DNA of 64,000 nucleotides, taken from Luteimonas wenzhouensis (GTDB taxonomy: Bacteria; Pseudomonadota; Gammaproteobacteria; Xanthomonadales; Xanthomonadaceae). The number at the start of each line of letters is the position of its first letter. Position 1 is the first letter of the stretch. The stretch spans positions 23,132 through 87,131 of the forward strand of contig NZ_VOHE01000004.1 of NCBI RefSeq assembly GCF_007859305.1. Direction: 5' to 3'. The notes under the pieces are model-generated. The model was not told the origin of the DNA, made no database searches, and saw nothing but the letters and a program-made list of their open reading frames with translations. Both the position numbers and the translations under genes were made by a program. This document shows positions 35,424 to 45,978 of this stretch, in pieces.

Positions 35424-35447
35424 CCTTCCCCCGCGCGCGGGGGAAGG
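35424..35447. repeat. palindrome directly after glyQ
   Basis: A near-perfect 24-base palindrome of the form ccttcccccgcg / cgcgggggaagg starts 8 bases after the glyQ stop. With the next palindrome it could reduce glyS transcription relative to glyQ. Confidence 0.6.
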
Positions 35448-35454
35448 AAGGAGG

Positions 35455-36360
<906 letters not shown>

Positions 36361-36450
36361 CGGCTGGAAACGGGATTCGGCGGCTGGCGCAGGGGCGCTA
36401 GTATACGGTGGACCCCGAAGCGACCGGCGCCGGCCGGCACGGAGCCACGC

Positions 36451-38259
36451 GTGAACGAACCACTCGCCAGGCCATCGGCCGCCGCCCACGCGCGCCTGCC
36501 GCCGGGGCGGCTGGCTCTCGAGCCGGTGGTCGCCGCGCTCGAGGCCGACGGCCTGCTGGCGCGCAAGGACGCCGAGCACGCGCGCGCCAGCGCCCGCCAC
36601 GTGCGCGGACTCGAGGCGGTGCATCCGCTGGTACTGCTGGCCAACCTCAAGCTGCCCTCGGCCCTGCGCCCGGGCAGCGAGCTGGGCCTGGAGGCGTTGA
36701 CCGAGTGGCTGGCCGAGGCCAGCGGCCGCCCCTACCTGCGCATCGATCCGACCAGGATCGTGGTCGCCGAGGTCACCGACGTGGTCTCGCACGCCTACGC
36801 CCGCCGGCACCGGATCCTGCCGGTGGAAGTGCGCCCGGACCGCGTGCGCATCGCCACCAGCGAGCCGCTTGCGCTGGACTGGCTGCCTGACATCCAGCGC
36901 CTGCTGCGGCGGGAAATCGAGCTGGTGGTCGCCAACCCGCTCGACCTGCACCGCTACACGATGGAGTTCTACGGCGTCACCCGCTCGGTGCGCGGCGCAC
37001 AGCAGGACGGCGGCGAGAAGGGCAGCCAGGCGCCGAGCTTCGAGCAGCTGGTCGAGCTGGGCCGCGCCGGCGACGTCAATGCCGACGACCACCACATCGT
37101 CAACATCGTCGACTGGCTGCTGCAGTACGCCTACGAGCAGCGCGCCTCCGACATCCACCTCGAGCCGCGCCGCGACGTCGGCCGGGTGCGCTTCCGGATC
37201 GACGGCGTGCTGCACCAGGTGTTCGAGATGCCGCCGCCGGTGATGACCGCGGTGGTCTCGCGGATCAAGGTGCTCGGGCGCATGGACCTGGCCGAGCGCC
37301 GGCGGCCGCAGGACGGCCGCATCAAGACCCGCTCGCCGGGCGGGCGCGAGGTGGAGATGCGCCTGTCCACCATGCCCACCGCCTTCGGTGAGAAGTGCGT
37401 GATGCGCATCTTCGACCCGGACACCGCGTTCAAGGACATCGAGCAGCTCGGCTTCGACCCGGGCGAGGCGGCGACCTGGAAGGAGCTCACCAGCCGCCCG
37501 CACGGGATCGTGCTGGTCACCGGCCCCACCGGCTCGGGCAAGACCACCACGCTGTACTCCACGCTCAAGCGGCTGGCCACCTCCGACGTCAACGTGTGCA
37601 CGGTCGAGGATCCGATCGAGATGATCGCGCCCGAGCTCAACCAGATGCAGGTGCACCACGCGATCGACCTGGGCTTCGCCCAGGGCGTGCGCACCCTGCT
37701 GCGCCAGGATCCGGACATCATCATGATCGGCGAGATCCGCGACCTGGACACCGCGCAGATGGCGGTGCAGGCCTCGCTCACCGGCCACCTGGTGCTCTCG
37801 ACCCTGCACACCAACGACGCGCCCTCGGCGATCACCCGCCTGCTCGACCTCGGCCTGCCGCACTACCTGATCGCCTCCACCCTCAACGGCATCCTCGCCC
37901 AGCGCCTGGTGCGCACCCTGTGTCCGCACTGCAAGGCGCCGCGCCCGCTCGCGCCCGAAGCGTGGCGCGCGCTGTTCCCCGGCCCCGACGCACCGCCCAT
38001 TCCCACCGGCACCTGCGGTCCGGTCGGTTGCCTGGAGTGCCGCAAGACCGGCTACCTGGGGCGGGTGGGCATCTACGAGCTGATGCCGGTCACCCCGCGC
38101 CTGCGCGCGCTGGTCCGCCCCGACATGGAACTGGCCGCCTTCACCCGCGCCGCGGTCGGCGAAGGCCTGCGGACCCTGCGCGTGGCCGCCGCGGAAAAGG
38201 TCGCGCGCGGCCTGACCACGGTGGAGGAGGTGCTGACGGTGCTGCCGCCGACCGAGTGA
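36451..38259 (+). CDS. GspE/PilB/PulE-family secretion or pilus ATPase
   Basis: This 602-residue hexameric ATPase powers type II secretion or type IV pilus assembly. An N-terminal GspE-N-like domain (about 15-170) precedes the ATPase core, with Walker [11 protein letters not shown], the Asp box (TVEDPIEM), Walker B ([10 protein letters not shown]) and the His box ([16 protein letters not shown]). The zinc-binding CPHC and CLEC pairs near residues 490-530 are typical of this family. GTG 36451 is preceded by GGAG. No other secretion or pilus genes are in the window, so it is either an orphan or serves a machine encoded elsewhere. Confidence 0.9.
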   Translation: MNEPLARPSAAAHARLPPGRLALEPVVAALEADGLLARKDAEHARASARHVRGLEAVHPLVLLANLKLPSALRPGSELGLEALTEWLAEASGRPYLRIDPTRIVVAEVTDVVSHAYARRHRILPVEVRPDRVRIATSEPLALDWLPDIQRLLRREIELVVANPLDLHRYTMEFYGVTRSVRGAQQDGGEKGSQAPSFEQLVELGRAGDVNADDHHIVNIVDWLLQYAYEQRASDIHLEPRRDVGRVRFRIDGVLHQVFEMPPPVMTAVVSRIKVLGRMDLAERRRPQDGRIKTRSPGGREVEMRLSTMPTAFGEKCVMRIFDPDTAFKDIEQLGFDPGEAATWKELTSRPHGIVLVTGPTGSGKTTTLYSTLKRLATSDVNVCTVEDPIEMIAPELNQMQVHHAIDLGFAQGVRTLLRQDPDIIMIGEIRDLDTAQMAVQASLTGHLVLSTLHTNDAPSAITRLLDLGLPHYLIASTLNGILAQRLVRTLCPHCKAPRPLAPEAWRALFPGPDAPPIPTGTCGPVGCLECRKTGYLGRVGIYELMPVTPRLRALVRPDMELAAFTRAAVGEGLRTLRVAAAEKVARGLTTVEEVLTVLPPTE

Positions 38260-38344
38260 CGGCCGCGTCGCGTCGATCGCCACCGCCCGGCGCCGCGCCG
38301 GCGATGCAGTAGCATGTCGCCATCGTGGCGTGGGCCACGTCTGA

Positions 38345-39280
38345 ATGGTGGAACGGACTGGCATGTCGACGCGAACCATGGGGCCGGGCGCCGGGTGGTC
38401 CTGGCTGGCTCGGGCGGTCAACCTCGGGCGCAACAACCCGCGCGCGGTGATCGGCGCGATCGCCATCGTCGCCGCGCTGGCGCTGGTGCCGAGCCTGCTG
38501 CAGATGGGGCTGCAGTCGGCGCTGTCCGGCAGCCCGCAGTCGGCGATGGTGGTGGGCGGGCTTGCCACCCTGGCCTCGCTGGTCGTGTTCCCGCTGCTCA
38601 TCGGTGGCGTGCTGCGGGTGATCGACGCGGCCGAGCACGGCCGCCCCACCGCGCCGGGCGCGGTGTTCGAGCCGTTCCGCGCCGGTCGCGGCGGGGGACG
38701 GCTGGTCGGGTTCGGCCTGCTGATGAGCGCGCTCTACCTGCTGGTCTTCGGCGTACTGGTCGGCACCCTGGGCGAGGGGCTGCCGGAGTGGTACGCGCAG
38801 GTCATGCAGCTGCAGGTCGAAGCCGCCGGCCGGCCGATCCAGCCCGGCGACCTGCCCGATCCGCCGCCGGGCCTGGGCAAGGTGCTGGGCCTGGGCCTGC
38901 TGCTGGGCATGTTCCTGGGCGGCGCCTACGCGATCGGCTTCGGCCAGGTGGCCCTGGGCGGGCGCGGCGTGCTGGGGGCGGTGCGCGACGGGCTCGCGGG
39001 GGCGCTGCGCAACCTGCTGCCGATCGTGGTGCTCGCGGTGCTGTCGGTGTTGGCGCTGTTCGCCCTGTTCCTGGTGCTGATGCTGGTCGGCGGGCTGCTG
39101 ATGCTGGTCGGCAGCCTGGTCCATCCGGCGCTCGGGATGTTGTTGGTCGCGCCGCTCTACCTGGGCATGATCCTGCTGATGTACGTGGTGATGTTCGGCG
39201 TCATGTACCACATGTGGCGCGACGTCTGCGGGGCGCCGCCGGCGCCGCCGACGCTGCCGGGGAACCAGGTGGAACTCTGA
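38345..39280 (+). CDS. BPSS1780-like integral membrane protein
   Basis: This 311-residue polytopic protein has about six predicted membrane segments, including [38 protein letters not shown] and a very hydrophobic C-terminal block ([20 protein letters not shown]). The pattern [13 protein letters not shown] plus [19 protein letters not shown] resembles the BPSS1780 family, which has no known function. ATG 38363 (MSTRTMGPG) is an alternative start. It is convergent with the RDD gene. Confidence 0.72.
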   Translation: MVERTGMSTRTMGPGAGWSWLARAVNLGRNNPRAVIGAIAIVAALALVPSLLQMGLQSALSGSPQSAMVVGGLATLASLVVFPLLIGGVLRVIDAAEHGRPTAPGAVFEPFRAGRGGGRLVGFGLLMSALYLLVFGVLVGTLGEGLPEWYAQVMQLQVEAAGRPIQPGDLPDPPPGLGKVLGLGLLLGMFLGGAYAIGFGQVALGGRGVLGAVRDGLAGALRNLLPIVVLAVLSVLALFALFLVLMLVGGLLMLVGSLVHPALGMLLVAPLYLGMILLMYVVMFGVMYHMWRDVCGAPPAPPTLPGNQVEL

Positions 39281-39350
39281 TGCCGCCCGCGGCCGCGAGA
39301 TCCGGCGCGGGCCGTGCCGGCGCCGCGCGCGGCACCGGCGGGAGCCGCGG

Positions 39351-40055
39351 CTAGAGGAGGGCGTCGAAGGCGCGTTCGATCGCCTGCTGCGTGGCCGCCA
39401 ACAGGCATGCGCCCGCGGCCACGGCTGCGAGCAGCTGCAGCCCCAGCCAGGCGAGCGACCAGGCCGGTAGCCGCGCCCCGGCACGCTGGAGCACGCGCGT
39501 CCCGGCGAGGCGGTCGTGCAGCGCCTGGTGCCGCGGCGGCAGGGCCGCCAGCAGGTGGCCGAGGTTGAGGCTGAGCCAGGACAGCGTCCCGGCAAGGTGG
39601 CGCAGCGCCGCGCGCCCGAGAGCCAGCCGCGCGCCCCGCGCGTCCACGACCCGCAGGCCGAGCGCGCGCTTGCCCGGCGTGGCCTGCAACGGCGAGGCTT
39701 CGAACCCCGCGAACCAGGCCAGGGCCAGCAGCGCGGCCAGCAGCGCAGGCGCCACCACCGCGTCGGCGACCGCGCCCGACAGCGCGGTGACCGCCTCGCG
39801 CCAGGCGGGATCGCGCAGCCAGCCGCGCGCCAGCGCCAGCGCGCCGGTGCCGTGCACCAGGGCGTCGACCATGGCCTGCGCCATCCGCTGCGCGATGGCC
39901 TCCAGCGCAGCGGTCGCGCGTGCCGACGCCGCGGCGATGCGGCCGGCGCACGCGGCCAGCGCCAACGCCACCGGCACCAGCATGTCCAGCGACCAGGCCA
40001 GGTAGCGGCGCAGCAGTCCGGCCGGCACCTGCTCCGGCCCGGGCGCTGCGTTCAT
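39351..40055 (-). CDS. RDD family membrane protein
   Basis: This 234-residue membrane protein shows the RDD pattern: LLRRYLAWSLDMLVPVALAL near the N-terminus, TPGKRALGLRVVDARGARL in the middle and HQALHDRLAGTRVL toward the end. RDD proteins have three or more helices; some take part in ion transport, but most are uncharacterised. The ATG overlaps the tatC stop (ATGA), so it is the last gene of the tatA-tatB-tatC-rdd unit. Confidence 0.85.
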   Translation of the reverse strand: MNAAPGPEQVPAGLLRRYLAWSLDMLVPVALALAACAGRIAAASARATAALEAIAQRMAQAMVDALVHGTGALALARGWLRDPAWREAVTALSGAVADAVVAPALLAALLALAWFAGFEASPLQATPGKRALGLRVVDARGARLALGRAALRHLAGTLSWLSLNLGHLLAALPPRHQALHDRLAGTRVLQRAGARLPAWSLAWLGLQLLAAVAAGACLLAATQQAIERAFDALL

Positions 40056-40825
40056 GCGTCGCCGGCGGCCCCGTCCTCCGCCGCGTCCTCCGTCTTGGGC
40101 GCCAGCAGCCGCGCGGCGATGATCCCGGCCTCGTACAGCAGGCACATCGGGATCGCCAGCATCAGCTGCGACACCACGTCCGGCGGCGTGATCACCGCCG
40201 CGACGATGAACACGCCGACCACCGCGTAGCCGCGCCATTCGCGCAGCTGCGCCGGGGTCACCCAGCCCAGCAGCACCAGGATCACCAGCGCCACCGGCAG
40301 CTCGAAGCTGATGCCGAAGGCGAGGAAGATCACCAGCACGAAGTTCAGGTAGGCGTTGATGTCGGTCATCATCGCCACGCCGTCGGGCGTGATCGCGGTG
40401 AGGAAGCCGAACACCGCCGGCAGCACCAGGAAGAAGGCGAACGCGCAGCCGATGTAGAACAACAGCACCGCCGAGACCAGCAGCGGCAGGGCCAGGCGCT
40501 TCTCGCGCCGGTACAGGCCGGGCGCGACGAAGGCCCAGGCCTGGTACAGCAACCACGGCATGGTCAGCAGCAGCGCGGCGAACAGCGCCAGCTTGAGCGG
40601 GGCGAAGAACGGCGAGGCCACCTCGACCGCGATCAGGTGCGCGCCCTCGGGCAGTTTCTCCAGCAGCGGCCGGGCGAACCAGCCGTACAGGCGGTTGGCG
40701 AACGGCAGCAGCGCGAGCAGGGCGATGCCCAGGCCGGCGATCGCCCGCAGCAGGCGCGTGCGCAGTTCGACCAGGTGCTCGATCAGGCTGCCCGAGCCGT
40801 CGTCGTCTTCAGCGCTGCTGGCCAT
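40052..40825 (-). CDS. tatC: Sec-independent protein translocase TatC
   Basis: TatC is the six-helix core receptor of the twin-arginine translocase and recognises the RR signal peptide of folded proteins. The protein is 257 residues long. The cytoplasmic N-terminus with LIEHLVELRTRLLRA and the conserved glutamate in FGISFELPVALVIL are both present. The C-terminus is slightly extended and acidic. Its start overlaps the tatB end by 17 bases and its stop overlaps the RDD start. Confidence 0.96.
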   Translation of the reverse strand: MASSAEDDDGSGSLIEHLVELRTRLLRAIAGLGIALLALLPFANRLYGWFARPLLEKLPEGAHLIAVEVASPFFAPLKLALFAALLLTMPWLLYQAWAFVAPGLYRREKRLALPLLVSAVLLFYIGCAFAFFLVLPAVFGFLTAITPDGVAMMTDINAYLNFVLVIFLAFGISFELPVALVILVLLGWVTPAQLREWRGYAVVGVFIVAAVITPPDVVSQLMLAIPMCLLYEAGIIAARLLAPKTEDAAEDGAAGDA

Positions 40826-41267
40826 CGTCCCCGTCGTGTCCGTCGTCGATGCCCGGCAACCCGGGCTGCCGTGACGCGTCGCCGGCCGCGGTCGCGTCGG
40901 CGGGATCGGCCGCCGGCGCGCCGGCCGTCCCGGGCGCGGGCGTCCCGGCCAGGTCGCGGCGCAGGCCCTCGATCCCGCGCCGCGCCTCCTCTTCGGCCGC
41001 GCGGGCCTTGGCCTGCACCTCGGCCTCGGTCTCGCGCATCGTCTGCTCCAGCTGCGCGGCCGCCTTGCGGGCCTCGTCCATGCTGCGCTTGAGCTCCTCG
41101 GCGGCCAGTTCGCGCTCGAGCTCGGACTTCACCGAGTACCACTGCGCGCGTGCGCGCCGCACCCACAGCCCGGCGAACCGCGCCGCCTTGGGCAGGCGCT
41201 CGGGGCCGAGCACGACCAGGGCGACCACCGCGACCAGCAGCAGTTCGCTGAAGCCGATGTCGAACAT
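40809..41267 (-). CDS. tatB: Sec-independent protein translocase TatB
   Basis: TatB forms the receptor complex with TatC. The 152-residue protein starts with the single membrane helix MFDIGFSELLLVAVVALVVLG, then the hinge PERLPKAARFAGLWVRR and an amphipathic/coiled-coil helix (LERELAAEELKRSMDEARKA). The C-terminal third is low-complexity (Ala/Pro/Asp). MFDIGFSELL distinguishes it from TatA. It lies 24 bp downstream of tatA. Confidence 0.95.
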   Translation of the reverse strand: MFDIGFSELLLVAVVALVVLGPERLPKAARFAGLWVRRARAQWYSVKSELERELAAEELKRSMDEARKAAAQLEQTMRETEAEVQAKARAAEEEARRGIEGLRRDLAGTPAPGTAGAPAADPADATAAGDASRQPGLPGIDDGHDGDDGQQR

Positions 41268-41291
41268 GGAGGCGGCCGCGAACCCGCGGCC

Positions 41292-41528
41292 TCAGCGCGA
41301 CACCGAGTCGTCCTGCCGGGACTTGCCCGGCGCGGTGCCCTCGCGCTCGCCGGCCTCGGACTTGTGGTCGAGCTCGGCGGCCGGCCGGTCGTCGTCGGCC
41401 ATGCCCTTCTTGAACCCCTTCACCGCCTCGCCCAGGTCGCGGCCGGCGCCGCGCAGGCGCTTGGTGCCGAATACCAGCAGCACCACGACCAGCACGATCA
41501 GCCAATGCCAGATGCTGAAACTACCCAT
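41292..41528 (-). CDS. tatA: Sec-independent protein translocase TatA
   Basis: TatA polymerises to form the transport path for folded proteins. It has 78 residues: the membrane helix [20 protein letters not shown], the Phe-Gly hinge, the amphipathic helix [18 protein letters not shown] and a charged tail. The start is ATG 41528. It is the first gene of tatABC-rdd; its promoter must lie in the 86 bp after the SYLF gene. Confidence 0.96.
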   Translation of the reverse strand: MGSFSIWHWLIVLVVVLLVFGTKRLRGAGRDLGEAVKGFKKGMADDDRPAAELDHKSEAGEREGTAPGKSRQDDSVSR

Positions 41529-41614
41529 TGCGTGTTCCCGCCGAACCGTGAGGAGAGGCGCTCAGGATACTCCAGCCCGCGTGGCGGGACCGTGCCCGGC
41601 GCCCGCCCGCGCGA

Positions 41615-42511
41615 TCAGGGGATTTCGGGGAGCGGCTCGACCAGCGCGGGATTGTCGTGGACCGGCTCGAACGCGCCCGGCTGCGGGCCGGACTGCGGCG
41701 CCTCCAGCAGCGGCGCGGTGCTGGCCGTGGCGGGGTCGGGCTGCGGCGCAGGCACGGCGGCCGTCGCCGGGGCCGGTGAGCCCGAGGTGCCGCGGGCCGC
41801 GCGGGCCGCCGCGGTGGCCTCCTCGAGCTGGTCGCGGAAGGCCACCACCGCGCCCGAGGGCGGCTGCTGGATGCGGCCCTCCAGGATCATGCGCGGGGTG
41901 GTGCCGGCGCCGTAGACGACCTGGTTGGCGTCGTGGTCGATCCGCAGCACCGCGCCGTCCAGGGCCACGCCGGCGAACAGGCCGCGCGCGCGCGACCAGG
42001 ACCAGATCTCGGCCTTGAGCTGGCCGTCGGTCGCGGCGGCGGCGTTGCGGCCCACCGGCCCGGCGGCCACGCCGGCGTCGGCGCCCAGGGTCACCTTGCC
42101 GTTGACGATCGACTCGAGGCTGCGGTCGTTGCGGAACACCAGCACCACGTCGGCCGACTGCACGCCGGCCTGCAGGCCGATGCTGCCGCCGGTGAGGGTG
42201 ACGAAGCTGGGGTTGGACCAGGTGCCGTCGGGCGACTTCACCGACAGCAGGCCGTGGCCGCGGCGGCCGCCGAACACCAGCCCGACCTTGAGCGTGTCGG
42301 GGACCACCACGATCGCCCGCGCCTCGTCGAGCAGCTTGTCGGGGATCGCCGACTCGGGGATCGCCTGGACCTCGGTGAGCACCCGCACCGCGTTGCGCGC
42401 GCGTTCGTCCTCCTCGGGGCCGGCGACCGCGCCGGCGGACGCCAGCGACAGCGCCAGCAGCGCCACGGCGACCAGGCGGCGCGGCAGGGAACGGGTGCGG
42501 GAAGCGGTCAT
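41615..42511 (-). CDS. SYLF (YSC84-like) domain lipid-binding protein, secreted
   Basis: The 298-residue protein has a Sec signal peptide (RRLVAVALLALSLASAGAVAG). A SYLF domain covers about residues 35-225 (AIPDKLLDEARAIVVVPDTL, VGLVFGGRRGHGLLSVK, GGSIGLQAGVQSADVVLVFR). A disordered Pro/Ala-rich tail of about 70 residues follows. SYLF domains bind phosphoinositides in eukaryotes; bacterial members are periplasmic and of unknown role. ATG 42511 gives a clean signal peptide; ATG 42523 would add four residues. It is divergent from hemH. Confidence 0.85.
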   Translation of the reverse strand: MTASRTRSLPRRLVAVALLALSLASAGAVAGPEEDERARNAVRVLTEVQAIPESAIPDKLLDEARAIVVVPDTLKVGLVFGGRRGHGLLSVKSPDGTWSNPSFVTLTGGSIGLQAGVQSADVVLVFRNDRSLESIVNGKVTLGADAGVAAGPVGRNAAAATDGQLKAEIWSWSRARGLFAGVALDGAVLRIDHDANQVVYGAGTTPRMILEGRIQQPPSGAVVAFRDQLEEATAAARAARGTSGSPAPATAAVPAPQPDPATASTAPLLEAPQSGPQPGAFEPVHDNPALVEPLPEIP

Positions 42512-42656
42512 GTCGGACTCCACGGTGGACGGCCCGCCGCGCGTCGCGGCGACGGCTCAGGCTAGTGACGGGGCGATGAATCGCGGATGAGTTGCGCCGG
42601 TGCACCGCAGCGTCCCCGCCGGCCGCCGTGCGCGTCCCGCCGCGGCCTGCCATCCT

Positions 42657-43652
42657 ATGCCGATGACGACCGCCCCCGCTCCCATCGCGTCCGGCACCGC
42701 CGTGCTGCTGGTCAACCTCGGCACCCCGCAGGCGCCGACCCCCGGCGCGGTGCGCCGCTACCTGGCCCAGTTCCTGTCCGATCCCTACGTGGTGCAGATC
42801 CCCCGGCTGGTGTGGTGGCCGCTGCTGCACGGGCTGGTGCTGCCGCTGCGCTCGGCGCGGGTGGCGAGGAAATACGCCGGGATCTGGATGGAAGGCGGTT
42901 CGCCGCTGGCGGTGCATACGCAGCGCCTGGCCGCACGGCTGCAGGGGCTGTTGCCGCAGGTGCTGGTCGACCACGCGATGCGCTACGCCGAGCCCGCGCT
43001 GGACGCACGCCTGCGCGCGCTGGCCGGTGCCGGCGTGGAGCGGTTGCTGGTGCTGCCGCTGTATCCGCAGTACTCGTCCACCACCACCGGCACGGTGGCC
43101 GCGCTGGTGGAGCGCGAACGCGGCCCGATGCAGGCGCGCGTGGTCGAGGACTACGCCACCGACCCGGGCTGGGTGGACGCGGTGGCGGCCTCGATCCGGG
43201 CCCACTGGGCCGCGCACGGGCGCGGGCAGCGGCTGCTGTTCTCGTTCCATGGCCTGCCGCAGCGGCTGGTCGACGGCGGCGATCCCTACGCCGCGCAGTG
43301 CCAGGCCAGCGTGGCCGCGATCGCGCGCGCGCTGGGGCTGGATCCGTCCGGATACGCGATGTCCTACCAGTCGCGCTTCGGCCGCGAGCGCTGGCTGGGC
43401 CCGGCGACCGACGCCACCGTGCGCGCGCTGGCCGCCGAGGGCGTGCGCGAGCTGGACGTGGTGTGCCCCGGCTTCGCCACCGACTGCCTGGAGACGCTGG
43501 AGGAGATCGCGATCGAGAACGCGCAGCTGTTCCGCGAGGCCGGCGGCAGCCGCCTGCGCTACATCCCCTGCCTCAACGATGCCCCCGACCACGCCGCGGC
43601 GCTGGCCGCGATCGTCCGTCGCGAGCTGGCGGCCTGGGACCGCGCGGGCTGA
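42657..43652 (+). CDS. hemH: ferrochelatase
   Basis: HemH inserts Fe2+ into protoporphyrin IX, the final step of heme synthesis. The protein has about 330 residues. The N-terminal LLVNLGTPQAPTPGAVRRYL, the metal-site His in LFSFHGLPQR, and the glutamate-rich VCPGFATDCLETLEEIAIE near the C-terminus are all present. ATG 42657 or ATG 42663 (MTTAPAP) are both possible starts. Its TGA overlaps the ATG of the following hydrolase, a common pairing in this group of bacteria. Confidence 0.95.
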   Translation: MPMTTAPAPIASGTAVLLVNLGTPQAPTPGAVRRYLAQFLSDPYVVQIPRLVWWPLLHGLVLPLRSARVARKYAGIWMEGGSPLAVHTQRLAARLQGLLPQVLVDHAMRYAEPALDARLRALAGAGVERLLVLPLYPQYSSTTTGTVAALVERERGPMQARVVEDYATDPGWVDAVAASIRAHWAAHGRGQRLLFSFHGLPQRLVDGGDPYAAQCQASVAAIARALGLDPSGYAMSYQSRFGRERWLGPATDATVRALAAEGVRELDVVCPGFATDCLETLEEIAIENAQLFREAGGSRLRYIPCLNDAPDHAAALAAIVRRELAAWDRAG

Positions 43653-44521
43653 TGCGCGAGCTGGCCGTCGAACTGCCGGGCGGGACCGTCCGCGGACTGC
43701 GCTGGGGCGAGGCCGGGCGGCCGCCGGTACTGGCGCTGCACGGCTGGCTCGACAACGCGGCCAGCTTCGTGCCGCTGGCCGCGCACCTGGAGGGCATCGA
43801 GCTGGTCGCCATCGACCTGCCCGGGCACGGCCGCAGCGCGCACCTGCCGCCGGGCGCGGACTACTCGTTCGCCGCCGCCGTGCACCTGGTGCTGGACGTG
43901 GCCGACGCCCTGGGCTGGGAGCGTTTCGCCCTGCTCGGGCATTCGATGGGCGCCGGGATCTCCAGCCTGGTGGCCGCGGCCTGCCCGGAGCGGGTGCGCC
44001 GGCTGGTCGCGATCGAGGCGCTCGGCGCGCTGCCCGACACCCCCGAAAACACCGTGCCGCGCCTGCGCCAGGCGGTCGCCTCCACCCGCGCGTTGCGCGG
44101 CAAGCGCCTGCGCGCGTTTCCCGACCTGGAAACCGCGGTGCGGGCGCGGATGATGGCCCGCGTCGGCGCGATGGAAGAGGCGGCCGCCAGGCTGCTGGTC
44201 GAACGCGGCACGCGCCCGGTCGCGCTGGATGGCGGCGGCAGCGGCTGGGAATGGAGCAGCGACCCGCGCCTGACCGTGACCACCATGCTGCGCCCGACCG
44301 AGGAACAGGTGCGGGCGCTGATCGCCGGGATCGAATGCCCGACCCGGGTCATCCATGCCGACCCGCCGCAGCCCTACCTGCCCGAACCCGAGCGCAGCGA
44401 GCGGGCGGCGCTGCTGCCGCGCGGGGAACTGCTGGTGCTGCCCGGCGGCCACCACCTGCACATGGAGCAGCCGGCCGCCGTGGCGGCCGCGATCGGCGGC
44501 TTCCTGGCCGAGGCCGACTGA
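43652..44521 (+). CDS. alpha/beta hydrolase
   Basis: The 289-residue alpha/beta-hydrolase has the oxyanion HGWLDNAASF motif, the nucleophile elbow GHSMGAG (Ser), and a C-terminal catalytic His in PGGHHLHMEQP. It resembles the serine-hydrolase-like (SERHL) and epoxide-hydrolase-like branch, but the substrate is unknown. ATG 43652 overlaps the hemH stop codon (TGATG), so it is translationally coupled to heme synthesis. Convergent with the next gene, only 10 bp apart. Confidence 0.87.
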   Translation: MRELAVELPGGTVRGLRWGEAGRPPVLALHGWLDNAASFVPLAAHLEGIELVAIDLPGHGRSAHLPPGADYSFAAAVHLVLDVADALGWERFALLGHSMGAGISSLVAAACPERVRRLVAIEALGALPDTPENTVPRLRQAVASTRALRGKRLRAFPDLETAVRARMMARVGAMEEAAARLLVERGTRPVALDGGGSGWEWSSDPRLTVTTMLRPTEEQVRALIAGIECPTRVIHADPPQPYLPEPERSERAALLPRGELLVLPGGHHLHMEQPAAVAAAIGGFLAEAD

Positions 44522-44531
44522 GCGCGGCCGG

Positions 44532-45026
44532 CTACTGCCGCCGCAGCTCCCGCAGCTGCACGCCGAGGATCACGCGTTCGTCGCCGACGTTGCGGCTGAA
44601 CGAGAGGGTCGCGTTGCGGGTGCCGGCGGTTCCGGGCTTCTCGAACGCCAGCATCGCGGTGTCGGCCGAATGCCGCGCCGACAGGGTCCGGGTCCAGCCG
44701 TCCTCGCGCATCGCCGCCTCGGCGGCGGCGAGCAGGGCGTCGACGTCGCCCGGCACGCTCAGGCTCAGCACGCTGGCCTGCGGCAGGGACATCACGCTGT
44801 TCACGCGGTAGCCCGCGGGCAGGAAGACGTCGTCGGGAAAGCCCGGCGGCAGCGGCAGCGAGTCGCGGTCGCCGGCCGCCGCCGGTCCCGCGTCGCCGGC
44901 CCCGCGGGCGGCGTGTCCGATCGCCGCGGCGATCGGATTGCCGGCGCGCTGGCAGCCGCCCAGCAGCGCGAGCGCGGCGAGGACGGCCAGCGACAGGCGG
45001 ATCGCGCGGGTCGGGACAGGGCTCAT
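44532..45026 (-). CDS. hypothetical lipoprotein
   Basis: The 164-residue protein has a signal sequence with lipobox LLGGC, so it should be lipidated at that cysteine and anchored in the envelope. The mature part contains LPLPPGFPDDVFLPAGYRVN and SVPGDVDALLAAAEAAMRED and ends in VGDERVILGVQLRELRRQ. The pattern resembles small proteobacterial lipoproteins of unknown function. ATG 45026 gives the lipoprotein signal; the longer open frame upstream is antisense of the metallopeptidase region. Confidence 0.68.
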   Translation of the reverse strand: MSPVPTRAIRLSLAVLAALALLGGCQRAGNPIAAAIGHAARGAGDAGPAAAGDRDSLPLPPGFPDDVFLPAGYRVNSVMSLPQASVLSLSVPGDVDALLAAAEAAMREDGWTRTLSARHSADTAMLAFEKPGTAGTRNATLSFSRNVGDERVILGVQLRELRRQ

Positions 45027-45168
45027 CGCACCACTCGGGTCGGCATTCGGGATCGGGCCACGGTTCCCCCCGGTTAACGCGGCGCGCGCGGCGGAGCGGC
45101 CACGCGGCGGGAGGGGGCACCGTCGGCGGCGTCCGGGCGGGCGCCGGCGCGCCGCGCGGGGGCCGCCT

Positions 45169-45951
45169 TCAGCCCACCAGCACGTGCAGGGCGGCCTTGA
45201 GCCGCCGCCCTTCCTCGCGGAAGTAGTCGCGTTCGTCGCGCCAGTCGGGGCAGCGGCGCTCCACCTCGCGCCAGAAAGCGCGCGAGTGGTCGGCGTGCAC
45301 CAGGTGGCAGAGTTCGTGCACCAGCACGTAGTGGAACGCGCTCGGCCGTCCCAGCACCAGGGCCAGGTCCAGGGTGAGGGTGCCGTCGGGGGCCAGCGAG
45401 CCCCACTGCGAGGACAGCACCCGCAGCCGGATCCGCCGCGGCGGCCGCGGCAGGCCGGGCAGGTAGGCCGGCAGCCAGCGGCCGATGTCGGCCCGGGCCT
45501 GGGCCTCGTAGAAATCGCGCAGCGCGCGCGCGGCCGCGGCCGCGCCGGCGCGCGGCGGCAGCTGCAGCACCACCGCGTCGTCCTCAAGCAGGGCCCGCGC
45601 GGCGCGCCCGCCCTCCCAGCGCAGCGCCAGGCGATCGCCACGCAGCGGGACCGCGCCGGGCTCGCCCGGCACCAGCGGCTGCACGTCATCCTCGCGCGGC
45701 GCCAGCTGGTGGGTCAGCCAGTCGCGGTGCTCGAGCAGGAACCGCTCGCCCGCGGCCAGGCTCACCCGCGGCGGCAGGGTCAGGCGCGGCCCGCGTTCGC
45801 CCACGCTCAGGCGCAGGCGCCTGGCGCGCGGGTCGCGCACCCGCAGCACGTCGATCCGGCGGCCGTCGGAGAGGACGAAGGCGATGCTGTCGCGCTGCAG
45901 GCGCGACGTCGTCGGGTCTGCCGGGGGCGACAGTCGGAACAGCGAGGGCAT
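45169..45951 (-). CDS. YgjP-type zinc metallopeptidase (M48/SprT-like)
   Basis: The 260-residue protein has the C-terminal metallopeptidase-like domain of YgjP/UPF0447 with the HExxH motif in VLVHELCHLVHADHS and a third ligand likely in the following FWREVERRCPDW segment. The N-terminal part (RRLRLSVGERGPRLTLPPRV) matches the family's beta domain. The substrate is unknown; homologues are often near restriction or repair genes. It follows rdgC on the same strand, 27 bp away. Confidence 0.85.
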   Translation of the reverse strand: MPSLFRLSPPADPTTSRLQRDSIAFVLSDGRRIDVLRVRDPRARRLRLSVGERGPRLTLPPRVSLAAGERFLLEHRDWLTHQLAPREDDVQPLVPGEPGAVPLRGDRLALRWEGGRAARALLEDDAVVLQLPPRAGAAAAARALRDFYEAQARADIGRWLPAYLPGLPRPPRRIRLRVLSSQWGSLAPDGTLTLDLALVLGRPSAFHYVLVHELCHLVHADHSRAFWREVERRCPDWRDERDYFREEGRRLKAALHVLVG

Positions 45952-45978
45952 GGGGGAATGCTAGCGGGTGGCCGCGGC

